Shown here: positions 7,016 through 13,872 of the stretch, piece after piece
Position numbering within the stretch: the stretch's first letter is position 1
Layout: every line of letters begins with the position of its first letter
Source of the DNA: a virus
Reading direction: 5' to 3' (one strand)
DNA length: 26,782 bases
IMG/VR virus record: IMGVR_UViG_3300035701_000235
Coordinates: 1 to 26,782 of that record
Position numbers and translations under genes: made by a program
Notes under the pieces: model-generated
The model's database searches: none
Seen by the model: the letters and a program-made list of their open reading frames with translations, nothing else
What the model was told of the DNA's origin: nothing

Positions 7016-7712
7016 AATCATTCTTCCTTCATGCAACCGGCCGCGACTCTTGAAACGAGCCGTTGCTTCCGCTTTGGCGCAGACGTACCAAAACTTTCGA
7101 CTCTGGGTGCTCGACATGTCGTCTCCGGAAAACTGGGAACGGATACAGAAAGACTGGAATGACCATATTTTCCGAGGAACTCACACCATTCGGCACTTCG
7201 ATACGCCGAAGGGTGTTGTCCCATATTCCTGGATGACAAATCAGATTTGGGGCGTGCTCAAGGAAGATTCTTGGGTGAGCTACTTGACGGACGATGCCTA
7301 TTATCCTGCCGACCGTTTGGAGATATTTGCGGAGGAAATTGGCGCCCATCCGGAAATTGAAGCCCTTTATGGTCAGCAGATTCGCATCAACTGCGGGGCG
7401 AAAAAGTTTCCTGTAGGTGAACATGTGAAGTTCATGGTGGCGCGGTCCGTCGATAAGAAGGAACTGGCGGAGCATAACTGGATTGACCATAACGCTCTCG
7501 TTCATAAAGTTGATCTCCTCAAAGAGGAAAAAACACCCTGGGTGATAGAACTGAAATGGATCAAGGTGGGCGACTGGAAGTGTTGGCACAAGATCATCGA
7601 AAAGACGGACATCTCATATGTTAAACGAGTGGTGGCTTTTGACGAGTGGTGGCCAAACGGGTTATCAGAAAGTTCCGATTTGCAATTGAAAGAAAAATTC
7701 GGTGCCCTGTGA
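6996..7712 (+). CDS. Glycosyltransferase family 2-like (GT-A) in the head module
   Basis: A 238-aa protein opening with the GT2 N-terminal signature (residues 8-41): a beta strand ending IILPSCNRP, helix LLKRAVASALAQTYQ, then strand FRLWVLD. The acidic LTDDAYY at about 97-103 is in the place of the DXD motif that holds the metal and nucleotide sugar. The C-terminal half has several Trp-rich segments and no membrane helix. Its start overlaps the MuF-like gene by 20 bases, with a GAGGAGGGGG ribosome site, and the protease/scaffold gene follows 15 bases later. Co-translation with head genes suggests it modifies a virion protein rather than DNA or the cell surface, but this is inference. The donor and acceptor are unknown. 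Confidence 0.8.
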   Translation: MPSPFFEIILPSCNRPRLLKRAVASALAQTYQNFRLWVLDMSSPENWERIQKDWNDHIFRGTHTIRHFDTPKGVVPYSWMTNQIWGVLKEDSWVSYLTDDAYYPADRLEIFAEEIGAHPEIEALYGQQIRINCGAKKFPVGEHVKFMVARSVDKKELAEHNWIDHNALVHKVDLLKEEKTPWVIELKWIKVGDWKCWHKIIEKTDISYVKRVVAFDEWWPNGLSESSDLQLKEKFGAL

Positions 7713-7727
7713 TAAGAGGAGGCGTCT

Positions 7728-8687
7728 ATGAAAGAAAAATTGATGGATCTGGGTGAGAGCATGGATTTGAGTGAGTCGCTCGGCGGCGCGAAGATCGATG
7801 AGGCGGCGGGCGTGATCCACGACGTCGTCCTGATGACGGGCAACGTGATTTCGGAAAACAAAACGAAGTACAGCGCGAAGGCCGTCCAGGAGGGGCTGAC
7901 CCGGTATGAGGGAGCGAAGATGTACCTCGACCACCCGCGAACGGACGAACTCAAGGAGCGGCGTGGCAATCGGTCTATCCGGGACCTTGCGGGGGTCTTC
8001 CGCAATCTCCATGTCGAGGAAGGGCCGACCCCGAGGCTCCGGGGGAACCTGCATTTGATGGAATCCGTCAAGAATATCGTGATTTCCATAGCGAAGAATC
8101 CACCGAAGCATACGGGGCTTTCGCTCCGTGACCGGGGATTCTACCGCCAGGAAAAAGGAGTGACCTTAGTCGAGGGATTCGAGGAGGGGGTTGACTACAG
8201 CGTTGACCTCGTCACTCGGGCTTCCCTCAACAAGAGTCTGTTTGAATCTACACAAGAAGGAGGAGGTGAAGAAACCATGGACCTGACAAAGTTGACGATT
8301 GAAGAACTCAAGGAGGGGCGCAAAGACCTCGTTGAGTCCATCCAGAAGGAGGCGACCTCCGCGATCTCCAAGCAATTGGAGGAGGCGGGTGTCAAATCCC
8401 TGGAGGCCAGCAAACTCGTGGCGCTGGCCGAAAGCGGTATGCCGGTGGAGTTCAAGGACTCCATCCGTCCCGCCATCATGAAGGCTGAGGTCACTCTGGA
8501 AGAGGCGAAGAAAATCATCCTCCTCCAAGAGTCTTTGGCTACGAAATTCTCGGTGAAGTCCGAGGAAAATAAATCCGCCGGAAACGGTGAACCCGCCGTG
8601 AAGGCAGGAAGTGCGCGTCCCATCGAAGAGGGCAAGAAACAAGACGCCCCCGATGAAGCCGCGTTTGTTTCTGCATTCAAGCGGTAA
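7728..8687 (+). CDS. Head maturation protease fused to scaffold
   Basis: A 319-aa protein in the protease/scaffold slot before decoration and major capsid genes. The N-terminal domain (1-180) has the pattern of phage prohead proteases of this layout: VVLMTGNVIS, KMYLDHP (H69), RSIRDLAGVF, then HTGLSLRDRG (H128, S132) and DYSVDLVTRA (D160). H69 and S132 are my candidates for the catalytic pair. The C-terminal domain (184-319) is highly charged and helical like scaffolding proteins, ending AFVSAFKR. AAGAGGAGG lies six bases before the ATG. The same gene has an internal start (see 8277). The protease would process scaffold and possibly capsid during prohead maturation; exact peptidase family is uncertain. 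Confidence 0.75.
   Translation: MKEKLMDLGESMDLSESLGGAKIDEAAGVIHDVVLMTGNVISENKTKYSAKAVQEGLTRYEGAKMYLDHPRTDELKERRGNRSIRDLAGVFRNLHVEEGPTPRLRGNLHLMESVKNIVISIAKNPPKHTGLSLRDRGFYRQEKGVTLVEGFEEGVDYSVDLVTRASLNKSLFESTQEGGGEETMDLTKLTIEELKEGRKDLVESIQKEATSAISKQLEEAGVKSLEASKLVALAESGMPVEFKDSIRPAIMKAEVTLEEAKKIILLQESLATKFSVKSEENKSAGNGEPAVKAGSARPIEEGKKQDAPDEAAFVSAFKR
8261..8269 (+). promoter_or_regulatory. Perfect internal Shine-Dalgarno in the protease gene
   Basis: AGGAGGTGA, a full match to the 3' end of 16S rRNA, sits inside the protease reading frame (preceded by AAGG), seven bases before an in-frame ATG at 8277. It is as strong as any gene-start site in the window and encodes part of a Gly/Glu linker between the two domains. 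Confidence 0.85.
8277..8687 (+). CDS. Nested scaffolding protein (internal in-frame start)
   Basis: Translation from ATG 8277 in the frame of the protease gene gives a 136-aa product beginning MDLTKLTIEELKEG. It consists of charged amphipathic helices with an acidic/Lys-rich C-terminus, as expected of an internal scaffold that templates capsid assembly and is then removed. The evidence is the perfect AGGAGGTGA at 8261-8269 and the domain boundary just before Met184. Lambda C/Nu3 and several other phages use the same nested arrangement to make scaffold in excess over protease. Capsid and decoration genes follow directly. Confidence 0.75.
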   Translation: MDLTKLTIEELKEGRKDLVESIQKEATSAISKQLEEAGVKSLEASKLVALAESGMPVEFKDSIRPAIMKAEVTLEEAKKIILLQESLATKFSVKSEENKSAGNGEPAVKAGSARPIEEGKKQDAPDEAAFVSAFKR

Positions 8688-8710
8688 CTTGAAACAAGGA
8701 GGAACAAAAC

Positions 8711-9142
8711 ATGTCAAATAAATTCAACTACCGTTCCGGCCCGAAGGACGTTGTTCGTGTGCCTATCGCGTCGGGTACGGTGGTAGAGATCGGTGACCTT
8801 CTCAAGCTCTCCTCGGGGAGAGCGGTGTTGATGGCCACCACGACCGACAACCTCACCTTCATCGGTGTGGCGGAGGAAGCGCACCTGGCGACGGATCCCT
8901 CGGGATCAATTTCCATGGCGAAGGCCAACCTTCAAACGGTGTATGAATACACCTTGGACGCGGAAACGGCAATCACCTATGGTGATATCCTGCAGTACAA
9001 CGCGGCCAAGACGCTGAAAAAATCAACGACCGACGGAATCGCAATTGCTGTTCGGTCCGAACTGGCCGCCACGACCGTACTCTGCATGTTCCGCCCGATT
9101 CAGGCGGCAGGCAATCTGTGCGATCTCGGCGACCCGAGCTAA
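8711..9142 (+). CDS. Capsid decoration/cement protein (DUF2190-like)
   Basis: A 143-aa beta-rich protein between scaffold and major capsid genes, the usual site of a head decoration protein. Sequence features resemble DUF2190-type cement proteins: KDVVRVPIASGTVVEIGDLL (about 12-31), GVAEEA, and a late YGDILQYN followed by a short strand region. AAGGAGGAACAAAAC precedes ATG 8711. It would bind the outside of the expanded capsid and stabilise it against DNA pressure. The two C-terminal Cys (about 124 and 136) are unusual for such a short protein but otherwise nothing is odd. Confidence 0.75.
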   Translation: MSNKFNYRSGPKDVVRVPIASGTVVEIGDLLKLSSGRAVLMATTTDNLTFIGVAEEAHLATDPSGSISMAKANLQTVYEYTLDAETAITYGDILQYNAAKTLKKSTTDGIAIAVRSELAATTVLCMFRPIQAAGNLCDLGDPS

Positions 9143-9154
9143 GGAGGAACGACC

Positions 9155-10240
9155 ATGAAAGGAATCGCAGTCAGAGACCTTTTTGAGTCCTTCGCCCGCG
9201 ACCACACGGATCCGAAAGTTGCGAACCGTGCGTTCAGCGATAAGGTGATGGGTCTCATCAAGGAAAAGAAAATCAGCATCTCGGATGTTTCCCTCAAGGA
9301 ACTCTGGGAAGGCCTGGTGGTTGCCCGTGGGATGGAAGAGTCCGCCTCTTCCACCGCGTTCCCGACGATCGCGGGGGAGATTATCTCCAGCGTCATGATC
9401 GCCGGTTACGATCAGTTCCCGAAACAAGGTCTTAGCCTTGTTCGCGTGGTTCCCTCGAAACAGAAGATCAGCCAGATTGTCGGCTGGCAGGGGATTGGCA
9501 AGCTGAGTCGTTCGAGCGAGGTCCGCGAGAAGGAAGACTACCCCGCGATCACCCCGCCCGAGGAGAAGGAAATTCGTATTAAGAATAAAAAGAACGGTCT
9601 GGTGGTTGCCTTGACGAAAGAGGCGATCTTCTTTGACCGGACCGGCCAGATCATGGGCGAGGCCTCGATGGTGGGCGCGGAACTGGCCCGCTGGCAGGAC
9701 GAGGTCATCATGTGCACCCTCATCGACCTCGATGCGACGGCCTACGACCTCGGCGACATGTTCAGCGGGGGCAACTCGAACTCCTACTCCGGCGCGGCCA
9801 CCGCGCTCGGCACGGCGGCGTTCGAAACCATGCTGACGTACTACCGAAAAAAGACGGACGAGCGCGGGAGGAAGATCAATACTCTCCCTGGCAAGCCCGT
9901 CCTCATGCACCCTGCGGACTTGGAATTCACCGTGGACAAGTTGTTGAACAACGAGAAAGGCCCCATCGGAACGGCGGCCCAATCGGACGTCAACACGGCA
10001 CGTGGAAAATTCCAGCCGATCCTCAACCCGTACTTTACCTCCACGACCGCTTGGCTCTTGGGTGACTTCAAGAACTCGGCGCGGTGGGAAGAAGTGTGGC
10101 CTCTGGAGACTTACCAGCGGATAGGCGGATTGACGGAAGATGGGTTCAAAAAGGACGTCGTCGCGGAGTACAAAGGCAGCATCTACGGTGGGTGCGGATA
10201 CGACGACATCCGTCGGGTGATCGAGTTCGCGGGAGCCTAA
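9155..10240 (+). CDS. Major capsid protein (HK97 fold)
   Basis: A 361-aa protein following scaffold and decoration genes, with the size and position of the main shell subunit. The N-terminal arm (1-60) is helical. SSTAFPTIAGEIISSVMIAG (about 66-85) and YDQFPKQGLSLVRVVPSKQK are typical of Mu gpT-like/HK97-fold capsid proteins at the start of the ordered domain. KKNGLVVALTKEAIFFDRTG gives the spine helix region, and HPADLEF...GKFQPILNPYF with late YGGCGYDDIRRVIEF complete the P- and A-domain pattern. AAGGAGGAACGACC is the ribosome site. A gap with stable hairpins follows, which may protect or limit this transcript. Confidence 0.88.
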   Translation: MKGIAVRDLFESFARDHTDPKVANRAFSDKVMGLIKEKKISISDVSLKELWEGLVVARGMEESASSTAFPTIAGEIISSVMIAGYDQFPKQGLSLVRVVPSKQKISQIVGWQGIGKLSRSSEVREKEDYPAITPPEEKEIRIKNKKNGLVVALTKEAIFFDRTGQIMGEASMVGAELARWQDEVIMCTLIDLDATAYDLGDMFSGGNSNSYSGAATALGTAAFETMLTYYRKKTDERGRKINTLPGKPVLMHPADLEFTVDKLLNNEKGPIGTAAQSDVNTARGKFQPILNPYFTSTTAWLLGDFKNSARWEEVWPLETYQRIGGLTEDGFKKDVVAEYKGSIYGGCGYDDIRRVIEFAGA

Positions 10241-10245
10241 AACTT

Positions 10246-10287
10246 CCGAGTGCAGGAACCCTCCCCCTTGAGCACTCGGGGGGAGGG
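10246..10287 (+). other. Two competing GC-rich hairpins after the capsid gene
   Basis: CCGAGTGC (10246-10253) pairs perfectly with GCACTCGG (10272-10279). CCCTCCCCC (10259-10267) pairs perfectly with GGGGGAGGG (10279-10287). The arms interleave and share base 10279, so the two long stems exclude each other. No T-run follows, so neither is a standard intrinsic terminator. Position directly after the most highly expressed gene suggests transcript stabilisation, attenuation or pausing that sets capsid level over downstream genes. Confidence 0.65.
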
Positions 10288-10308
10288 AAAGATTAAAGGA
10301 GGAAACAA

Positions 10309-11187
10309 ATGTTAAAGAAATTTTTGTCTATGTTCCTCGTCGGGTATATGCTCATGGGCGGGTTTTCTCCTTCTGCTCTTTTTGCGTATACCGACGCTTT
10401 GGCAACAAAAATGCCAGGTGATCTGAAATGCACCGACCTCAAACTCGGCGGGAACGACGTCCTCGATTCGAACGGGACGACCCGCCTGACGGTGGGATCC
10501 ACCAATTCTGTGGTTGGAGACCTCTCGGTCAGTGGAACCGTGACGGGAAGCAATTATGCGACCGTCGCGTCGTCTGGATCATTCACTCACCGAATTTTGA
10601 TGGGTCAAACCACGGCCATCAGCACCTTCACCCCGACCGCCCTTACTTTGGACGATGGGTTAACACTGACGGTCAACGGCCCGACGAAATTGGATGGGAC
10701 AGTGGGATCGAATACAGCATCGATCACCATCTCCACTCACATTGGCGTGACGGGGGATGTCTCGGCCAGCGGAGTTGTTTCGTCAGAAGATTCTCTTGTA
10801 GACGATGCGGCCATTCACGAGACCCTTTACCTGGGGCTTACGACGGCCATTTCCTCGTTCACACCTACGGCGATTACGTTAGATGACGGTCTTACACTAA
10901 CCGCCAACGGAACGCTGAACGTCAATGGAAACATGACTTCGACCGGCGCGGATGTGACTATAGCCACAAACGCGACCATATCGGGCACGTTAACATTGAG
11001 CGGCGGACTTATTCTAAGCGACCCGTATTCCGCCACTGCGACGGAGTTGAAGGCCTCCACCCCCACGGTAGTTGGCCAGATGTATTGGGATGAGACGAAC
11101 CTGGCGATGATCGTATCGACGGGCATCACCAAATGCGCGTCCTTTGGGTTGATCTACAACGGAGCATTGGCTCCCACTGGTTGGTAA
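10309..11187 (+). CDS. Signal-peptide, Ser/Thr-rich repeat protein
   Basis: A 292-aa protein with a clear Sec-type signal: KK, a hydrophobic core LSMFLVGYMLMGGF, and a likely cleavage after LFA near residue 26. The mature part is almost all Ser, Thr, Gly, Val, Asn and Asp in short beta-strand repeats. A longer repeat of about 31 residues occurs twice (about 94-124 and 170-201), each with TAIS-[ST]-FTPTA and LDDGLTLT-x-NG. NGNMTSTG (about 206-213) is shared with the fibre gene at 19786. The C-terminus ends GALAPTGW. AAAGGAGG precedes ATG 10309. It looks like a fibrous beta-helix/tail-fibre-type protein, yet it sits between capsid and connector genes. I do not know the family; role could be a head fibre or an exported adhesin. 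Confidence 0.7.
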   Translation: MLKKFLSMFLVGYMLMGGFSPSALFAYTDALATKMPGDLKCTDLKLGGNDVLDSNGTTRLTVGSTNSVVGDLSVSGTVTGSNYATVASSGSFTHRILMGQTTAISTFTPTALTLDDGLTLTVNGPTKLDGTVGSNTASITISTHIGVTGDVSASGVVSSEDSLVDDAAIHETLYLGLTTAISSFTPTAITLDDGLTLTANGTLNVNGNMTSTGADVTIATNATISGTLTLSGGLILSDPYSATATELKASTPTVVGQMYWDETNLAMIVSTGITKCASFGLIYNGALAPTGW

Positions 11188-11199
11188 AGGAGAAAAGCC

Positions 11200-11586
11200 A
11201 TGCGCAAGTTCTATGCGTTAATACCTCTCCTACTTCTGGCCTTTGCGGGCCGGTTGCGGGCTGAGTCAGGAGCCGTCACCATCTCCACGAGCAAGCGCGT
11301 GGCGGTTTCCATAAGCACGGCGACATCTCTGCTGACGGCGGATCCCCAAGCCAAGAAAACGTGCCTCCTCAACGCCACCACGGATTATCTCCTGATCGGC
11401 GACGAGGACACGACCTTCTCGACCAGCGCCACGACCGGGACATTCCGCCTTCCTGGGACTGTCGCCAACACCAATCCATGCTGGTATTGCTTCGACGGGC
11501 CGGGCGCACCCTACAAAGGCGCTCTCAAAGCCATGGCCCCCGGTGCGTCGGCCGCGGTTAACGTTGACGTCATCAGGGAGCGATAA
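11200..11586 (+). CDS. Small secreted beta protein with cysteines
   Basis: A 128-aa protein with a signal peptide (MRKFYALIPLLLLAFAGRLRA, probable cleavage after RA near residue 21). The mature part opens with Ser/Thr strands (VTISTSKRVAVSISTATSLL) and contains LLNATTDYLLIGDED. It ends with Gly/Pro-rich PWAG-like turns and GASAAVNVDVIRER. The layout (alternating strands, residue pattern N-x-T-x2-YL-x-IG) resembles the short jelly-roll proteins often found near phage connector genes, but here with an export signal and three Cys (C55, C90, C93). It starts 12 bases after the previous secreted protein with AAGGAGAAAAG. Function is unknown. Confidence 0.65.
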   Translation: MRKFYALIPLLLLAFAGRLRAESGAVTISTSKRVAVSISTATSLLTADPQAKKTCLLNATTDYLLIGDEDTTFSTSATTGTFRLPGTVANTNPCWYCFDGPGAPYKGALKAMAPGASAAVNVDVIRER

Positions 11587-11588
11587 CC

Positions 11589-11864
11589 ATGTCCGACACC
11601 ACCGCCCACTATTCCGCCCTTCTCACCAGGATTGACCTGAAAATCTCCGCCCTGGTGGAGAACCCGCAGGTGGATTACCAAGTGGGCGGTGGAAACGGCA
11701 CGGTCAGGATCACCGCAAGCCAAAAACTCGACCAGCTGATGAAGCTCCGGGAGTCCATACTCAAGCGGATAACGTCCAAACCGGAGGAAGTGATTGAGAC
11801 GCTTCAGACCGACTTCTCTGCTTTCGGGGAAGATTTCAACACCTACATCAACGAGGACATTTGA
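11589..11864 (+). CDS. Small connector-like protein (gpW-like position)
   Basis: A 91-aa helical protein. It has an N-terminal helix (about 8-25), a short beta-hairpin DYQVGGGNGTVRI (about 29-41) and a second helix ASQKLDQLMKLRESILKRI. This helix-hairpin-helix layout and the YQVGG...VTI/RIT pattern resemble lambda gpW-type head-tail joining proteins and similar small proteins. Position after the capsid genes and before the neck genes agrees. The stop TGA (11862-11864) overlaps the next gene's ATG at 11864. Sequence similarity is weak, so the call depends on size and context. Confidence 0.55.
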   Translation: MSDTTAHYSALLTRIDLKISALVENPQVDYQVGGGNGTVRITASQKLDQLMKLRESILKRITSKPEEVIETLQTDFSAFGEDFNTYINEDI

Positions 11865-12223
11865 TGCCTTGGGCACAACTCGACCAAGCCAAGCTGGACA
11901 TCTCCGGGCTGATCTCGGAGTGGGGAGTTACAGCGGTGGTGACTCGTGCGAGCGGAAGCCTCAACGGAAGTGGGCGGTTTTCCGGGACTTTCGTGACGAA
12001 GACCTCCGGAACGGTGTGGATTCAGCCGGACATGGGCAACTATCGGCGCGATCTCCCCGGAGTCCTGGAAGAGACATCCCATGTGGCTTTCGCCAGGAAG
12101 ACGTTGAACGTCCTTTCGGGCGACAGGCTCTTGCCGGCCGGTGACACCTACGAGTATGACGTGCTCGACATCCAGGAGAACCCGACACACAACGTCGTGA
12201 TGATGCGGAGGGTGAAGCGATGA
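11864..12223 (+). CDS. Putative head-tail connector/stopper protein
   Basis: A 119-aa beta-rich protein in the neck gene slot. It shows two strand-rich halves: residues about 20-60 with SGSLNGSGRFSGTF and SGTVWIQPD, then an AGDTYEYDVLDIQENPTHN segment typical of head-tail joining proteins, in which the loop reports a requirement for a beta barrel. ATG 11864 (within TTGATG) is preferred over TTG 11861. Both neighbours overlap by four bases or fewer, so co-translation is likely. It would close the portal and join it to the tail. No family motif is strong enough for a firm name. Confidence 0.55.
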   Translation: MPWAQLDQAKLDISGLISEWGVTAVVTRASGSLNGSGRFSGTFVTKTSGTVWIQPDMGNYRRDLPGVLEETSHVAFARKTLNVLSGDRLLPAGDTYEYDVLDIQENPTHNVVMMRRVKR

Positions 12224-12609
12224 GCGCATCAGTGCTCGGGAGAGAGCAGTTGGTGACAAACCTCTCGAAGTTCAAAAGGGATTTAGTTGACCGGCTGGTG
12301 ACTGCGGTGGAAATTGTCCAGACAAAGGTCGTCGAGAACGCACGCTCAAAGCACGGGGCTGATGCTCACCGAAGCGGACGATTCGTCACGCGGACCGGCG
12401 GGCTGGAGGAAAGTATTCAGCCGGGAGAGGTCAAGATTTCAAACGACATGATTTCCGGTGATATTGAGGCGAGGATGCCCTACGCGAGTAATGTTGAAGA
12501 CGGGACCTCAAAGAATCGGCCATACCCTTTCATGAAGCCTGCGCTTTTCGCCAACGCGAAGGAACTTCAGGCGCGGGCGCGCAAAGCGATGGGGGACACG
12601 GGAGCGTAA
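12220..12609 (+). CDS. HK97 gp10-like tail completion protein
   Basis: A 129-aa basic protein with the HK97 gp10-like pattern: an N-terminal helical region (LSKFKRDLVDRLVTAVEIVQ), then TGGLEESI, MPYASNVEDGTSKNRPYPF and MKPALFANAKEL. The YA-x-x-x-E-x-GT and R-P-[YF]-P/M-x-PA blocks are the family signature. This protein caps or completes the neck side of the tail. It starts in an ATGA overlap with the previous gene and ends two bases before the next. Length is normal. Confidence 0.85.
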   Translation: MSASVLGREQLVTNLSKFKRDLVDRLVTAVEIVQTKVVENARSKHGADAHRSGRFVTRTGGLEESIQPGEVKISNDMISGDIEARMPYASNVEDGTSKNRPYPFMKPALFANAKELQARARKAMGDTGA

Positions 12610-12610
12610 A

Positions 12611-13018
12611 ATGGAATCGGTAGAGAAGGCAATTTACACGAGGTTGACGGGCGACACGACCCTCCAAAATTTGCTTGGAGCGTCGGGCCGGATCCGTCAC
12701 GCTCAGGAGAACGTCCTACCGCTCGATGCCGGAACTGTGACATTCACGAACGTGTCCGTCATCCCAGGGTTCGTCGACTTCATGACAGATGTTGAGCTTT
12801 ACCAGTTCAACATCTACTCCAACAAGGCCGAGTCCATCAGGGATCGGATTCGCCGTTTGCTGGAGGGGTATCAGTTTCCTACGCCGACAGACGTCGGTAT
12901 AAAGAGTTGCATGTTCGACTGGGAGGGCGGGGACGAGTTTGATGTTCCGCTCCAAGTTGAGGTGAAAAGGATTCGTTTCAGAATCGCAATCTGCCGGTTC
13001 TCTCAAGCACCGGTCTAG
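12611..13018 (+). CDS. Tail terminator-like protein (DUF3168-like)
   Basis: A 135-aa protein beginning MESVEKAIYTRLTGD, the usual opening of DUF3168/gpU-like tail terminator proteins: helix, then short loop with the bound sequence LLGASGRIRH. A mid-sequence VELYQFNIYS...AESIRDRIRRLLEGY matches the family strand-helix element. Family members form the hexameric ring that ends tail-tube polymerisation. It lies between the gp10-like gene and the tail tube gene, the expected place. Divergence is considerable, so the assignment uses both pattern and position. Confidence 0.75.
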   Translation: MESVEKAIYTRLTGDTTLQNLLGASGRIRHAQENVLPLDAGTVTFTNVSVIPGFVDFMTDVELYQFNIYSNKAESIRDRIRRLLEGYQFPTPTDVGIKSCMFDWEGGDEFDVPLQVEVKRIRFRIAICRFSQAPV

Positions 13019-13033
13019 GAGGAGGAAAGAATC

Positions 13034-13819
13034 ATGCCATACGCAGAACCAAAAAGGTTACTTCTTGGACCCGGTGACCTTTACATCAACGACGTCTTCG
13101 TCGGAAATGTGAAGGACAGCGTCGAGTTCAAGTACGACCCGAACTACGCTTACCAGCGCCCAGGCAACTGCATTGCCGACGTCAAGGGTGAGCGGACATC
13201 CGAAGCCGCCACGCTGACGGCGAAACTGTGCGACTTCAAGGTGAGCCAGTTGCGCCGCGCCTTCGGAGTTGCAGAAGTTGTTTCATCGGGGAGTTTCCGT
13301 CTCCGAAACCAAGAGGTTATCAAGATGTCTGGTACGGGGGCCATTGCACTGGCGAAAACCGCGTGCACGGGTTCGCTCAAAGTGAGCAAACTCGACCGCG
13401 CAACGGTTGGAGCCTCGGGAACCTGGGGATCGGCATCTTACAAATCCGGAACCGACTTCTCGGCCACGGTCAGCGCGGTGTCCCGTGTTTCAGCGGGAAC
13501 CATTGCCGACCAGCAGTACGTGGTTGTGGAATACGACTTCCTCGACGCGACCGCCAATGCCGTCCGGGTTGGTGGCGAGAAGACCGCGCCGGAGACCTTC
13601 GAGTTGAACTTCGTTCACAAGCAGTCGAATGGGAAACACATTCAGATCACCTTCTACAAGGCGATGTCAAATTCCGACATCACCCTCCCGTTCAACGAAA
13701 AGTCCTCTGGGAATTACACGCTCCACCAGATCGGCTTCAAGGCACTCGTGGATCTGACGAAACCCGAAGGCCGGAATCTCTTCGAGATCATCGAAGAATC
13801 CCCGAAAGTGGCGTCGTAA
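13034..13819 (+). CDS. Major tail tube protein
   Basis: A 261-aa protein with GGAGGAGGAAAG before ATG 13034. It opens with LLLGPGDLYINDVFVGNVKD, followed by EFKYDP and later LTAKLCDFKVSQLRRAFGV, features of tail tube proteins that form stacked hexamer rings. The C-terminal half has VRVGGEKTAPETFELNF and strands ending GFKALVDLTKPEGRNLFEI, typical of tail tube barrels. An inserted Ser/Thr/Gly-rich segment (about 85-165) is longer than in minimal tube proteins and may be a surface-exposed domain. It sits directly before the glycosyltransferase cassette, which makes it a candidate substrate; this link is inference. Confidence 0.8.
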   Translation: MPYAEPKRLLLGPGDLYINDVFVGNVKDSVEFKYDPNYAYQRPGNCIADVKGERTSEAATLTAKLCDFKVSQLRRAFGVAEVVSSGSFRLRNQEVIKMSGTGAIALAKTACTGSLKVSKLDRATVGASGTWGSASYKSGTDFSATVSAVSRVSAGTIADQQYVVVEYDFLDATANAVRVGGEKTAPETFELNFVHKQSNGKHIQITFYKAMSNSDITLPFNEKSSGNYTLHQIGFKALVDLTKPEGRNLFEIIEESPKVAS

Positions 13820-13872
13820 GTTTCAAACCCGCGCCCGCAAGCGGAGCGCACAGAAAGGAGAGAATAGAGCAA

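Noticed and set aside
9023-9982. A 319-aa open frame on the minus strand
   Set aside because: It lies entirely over the decoration and major capsid genes, is His/Arg-rich in an unnatural way and has no ribosome site; it is a shadow of GC-rich coding sequence.
10246-10287. An H-type pseudoknot from the interleaved arms after the capsid gene
   Set aside because: The arm order fits, but no bases separate the last two arms, so the third loop cannot span an eight-pair stem; competing hairpins are more likely.
13228-13872. Upstream extension of the DUF115 frame through the tail tube gene
   Set aside because: The extension has no start with a ribosome site, and the translated sequence is the tail tube gene in another frame; DUF115 similarity begins after Met at 13873.
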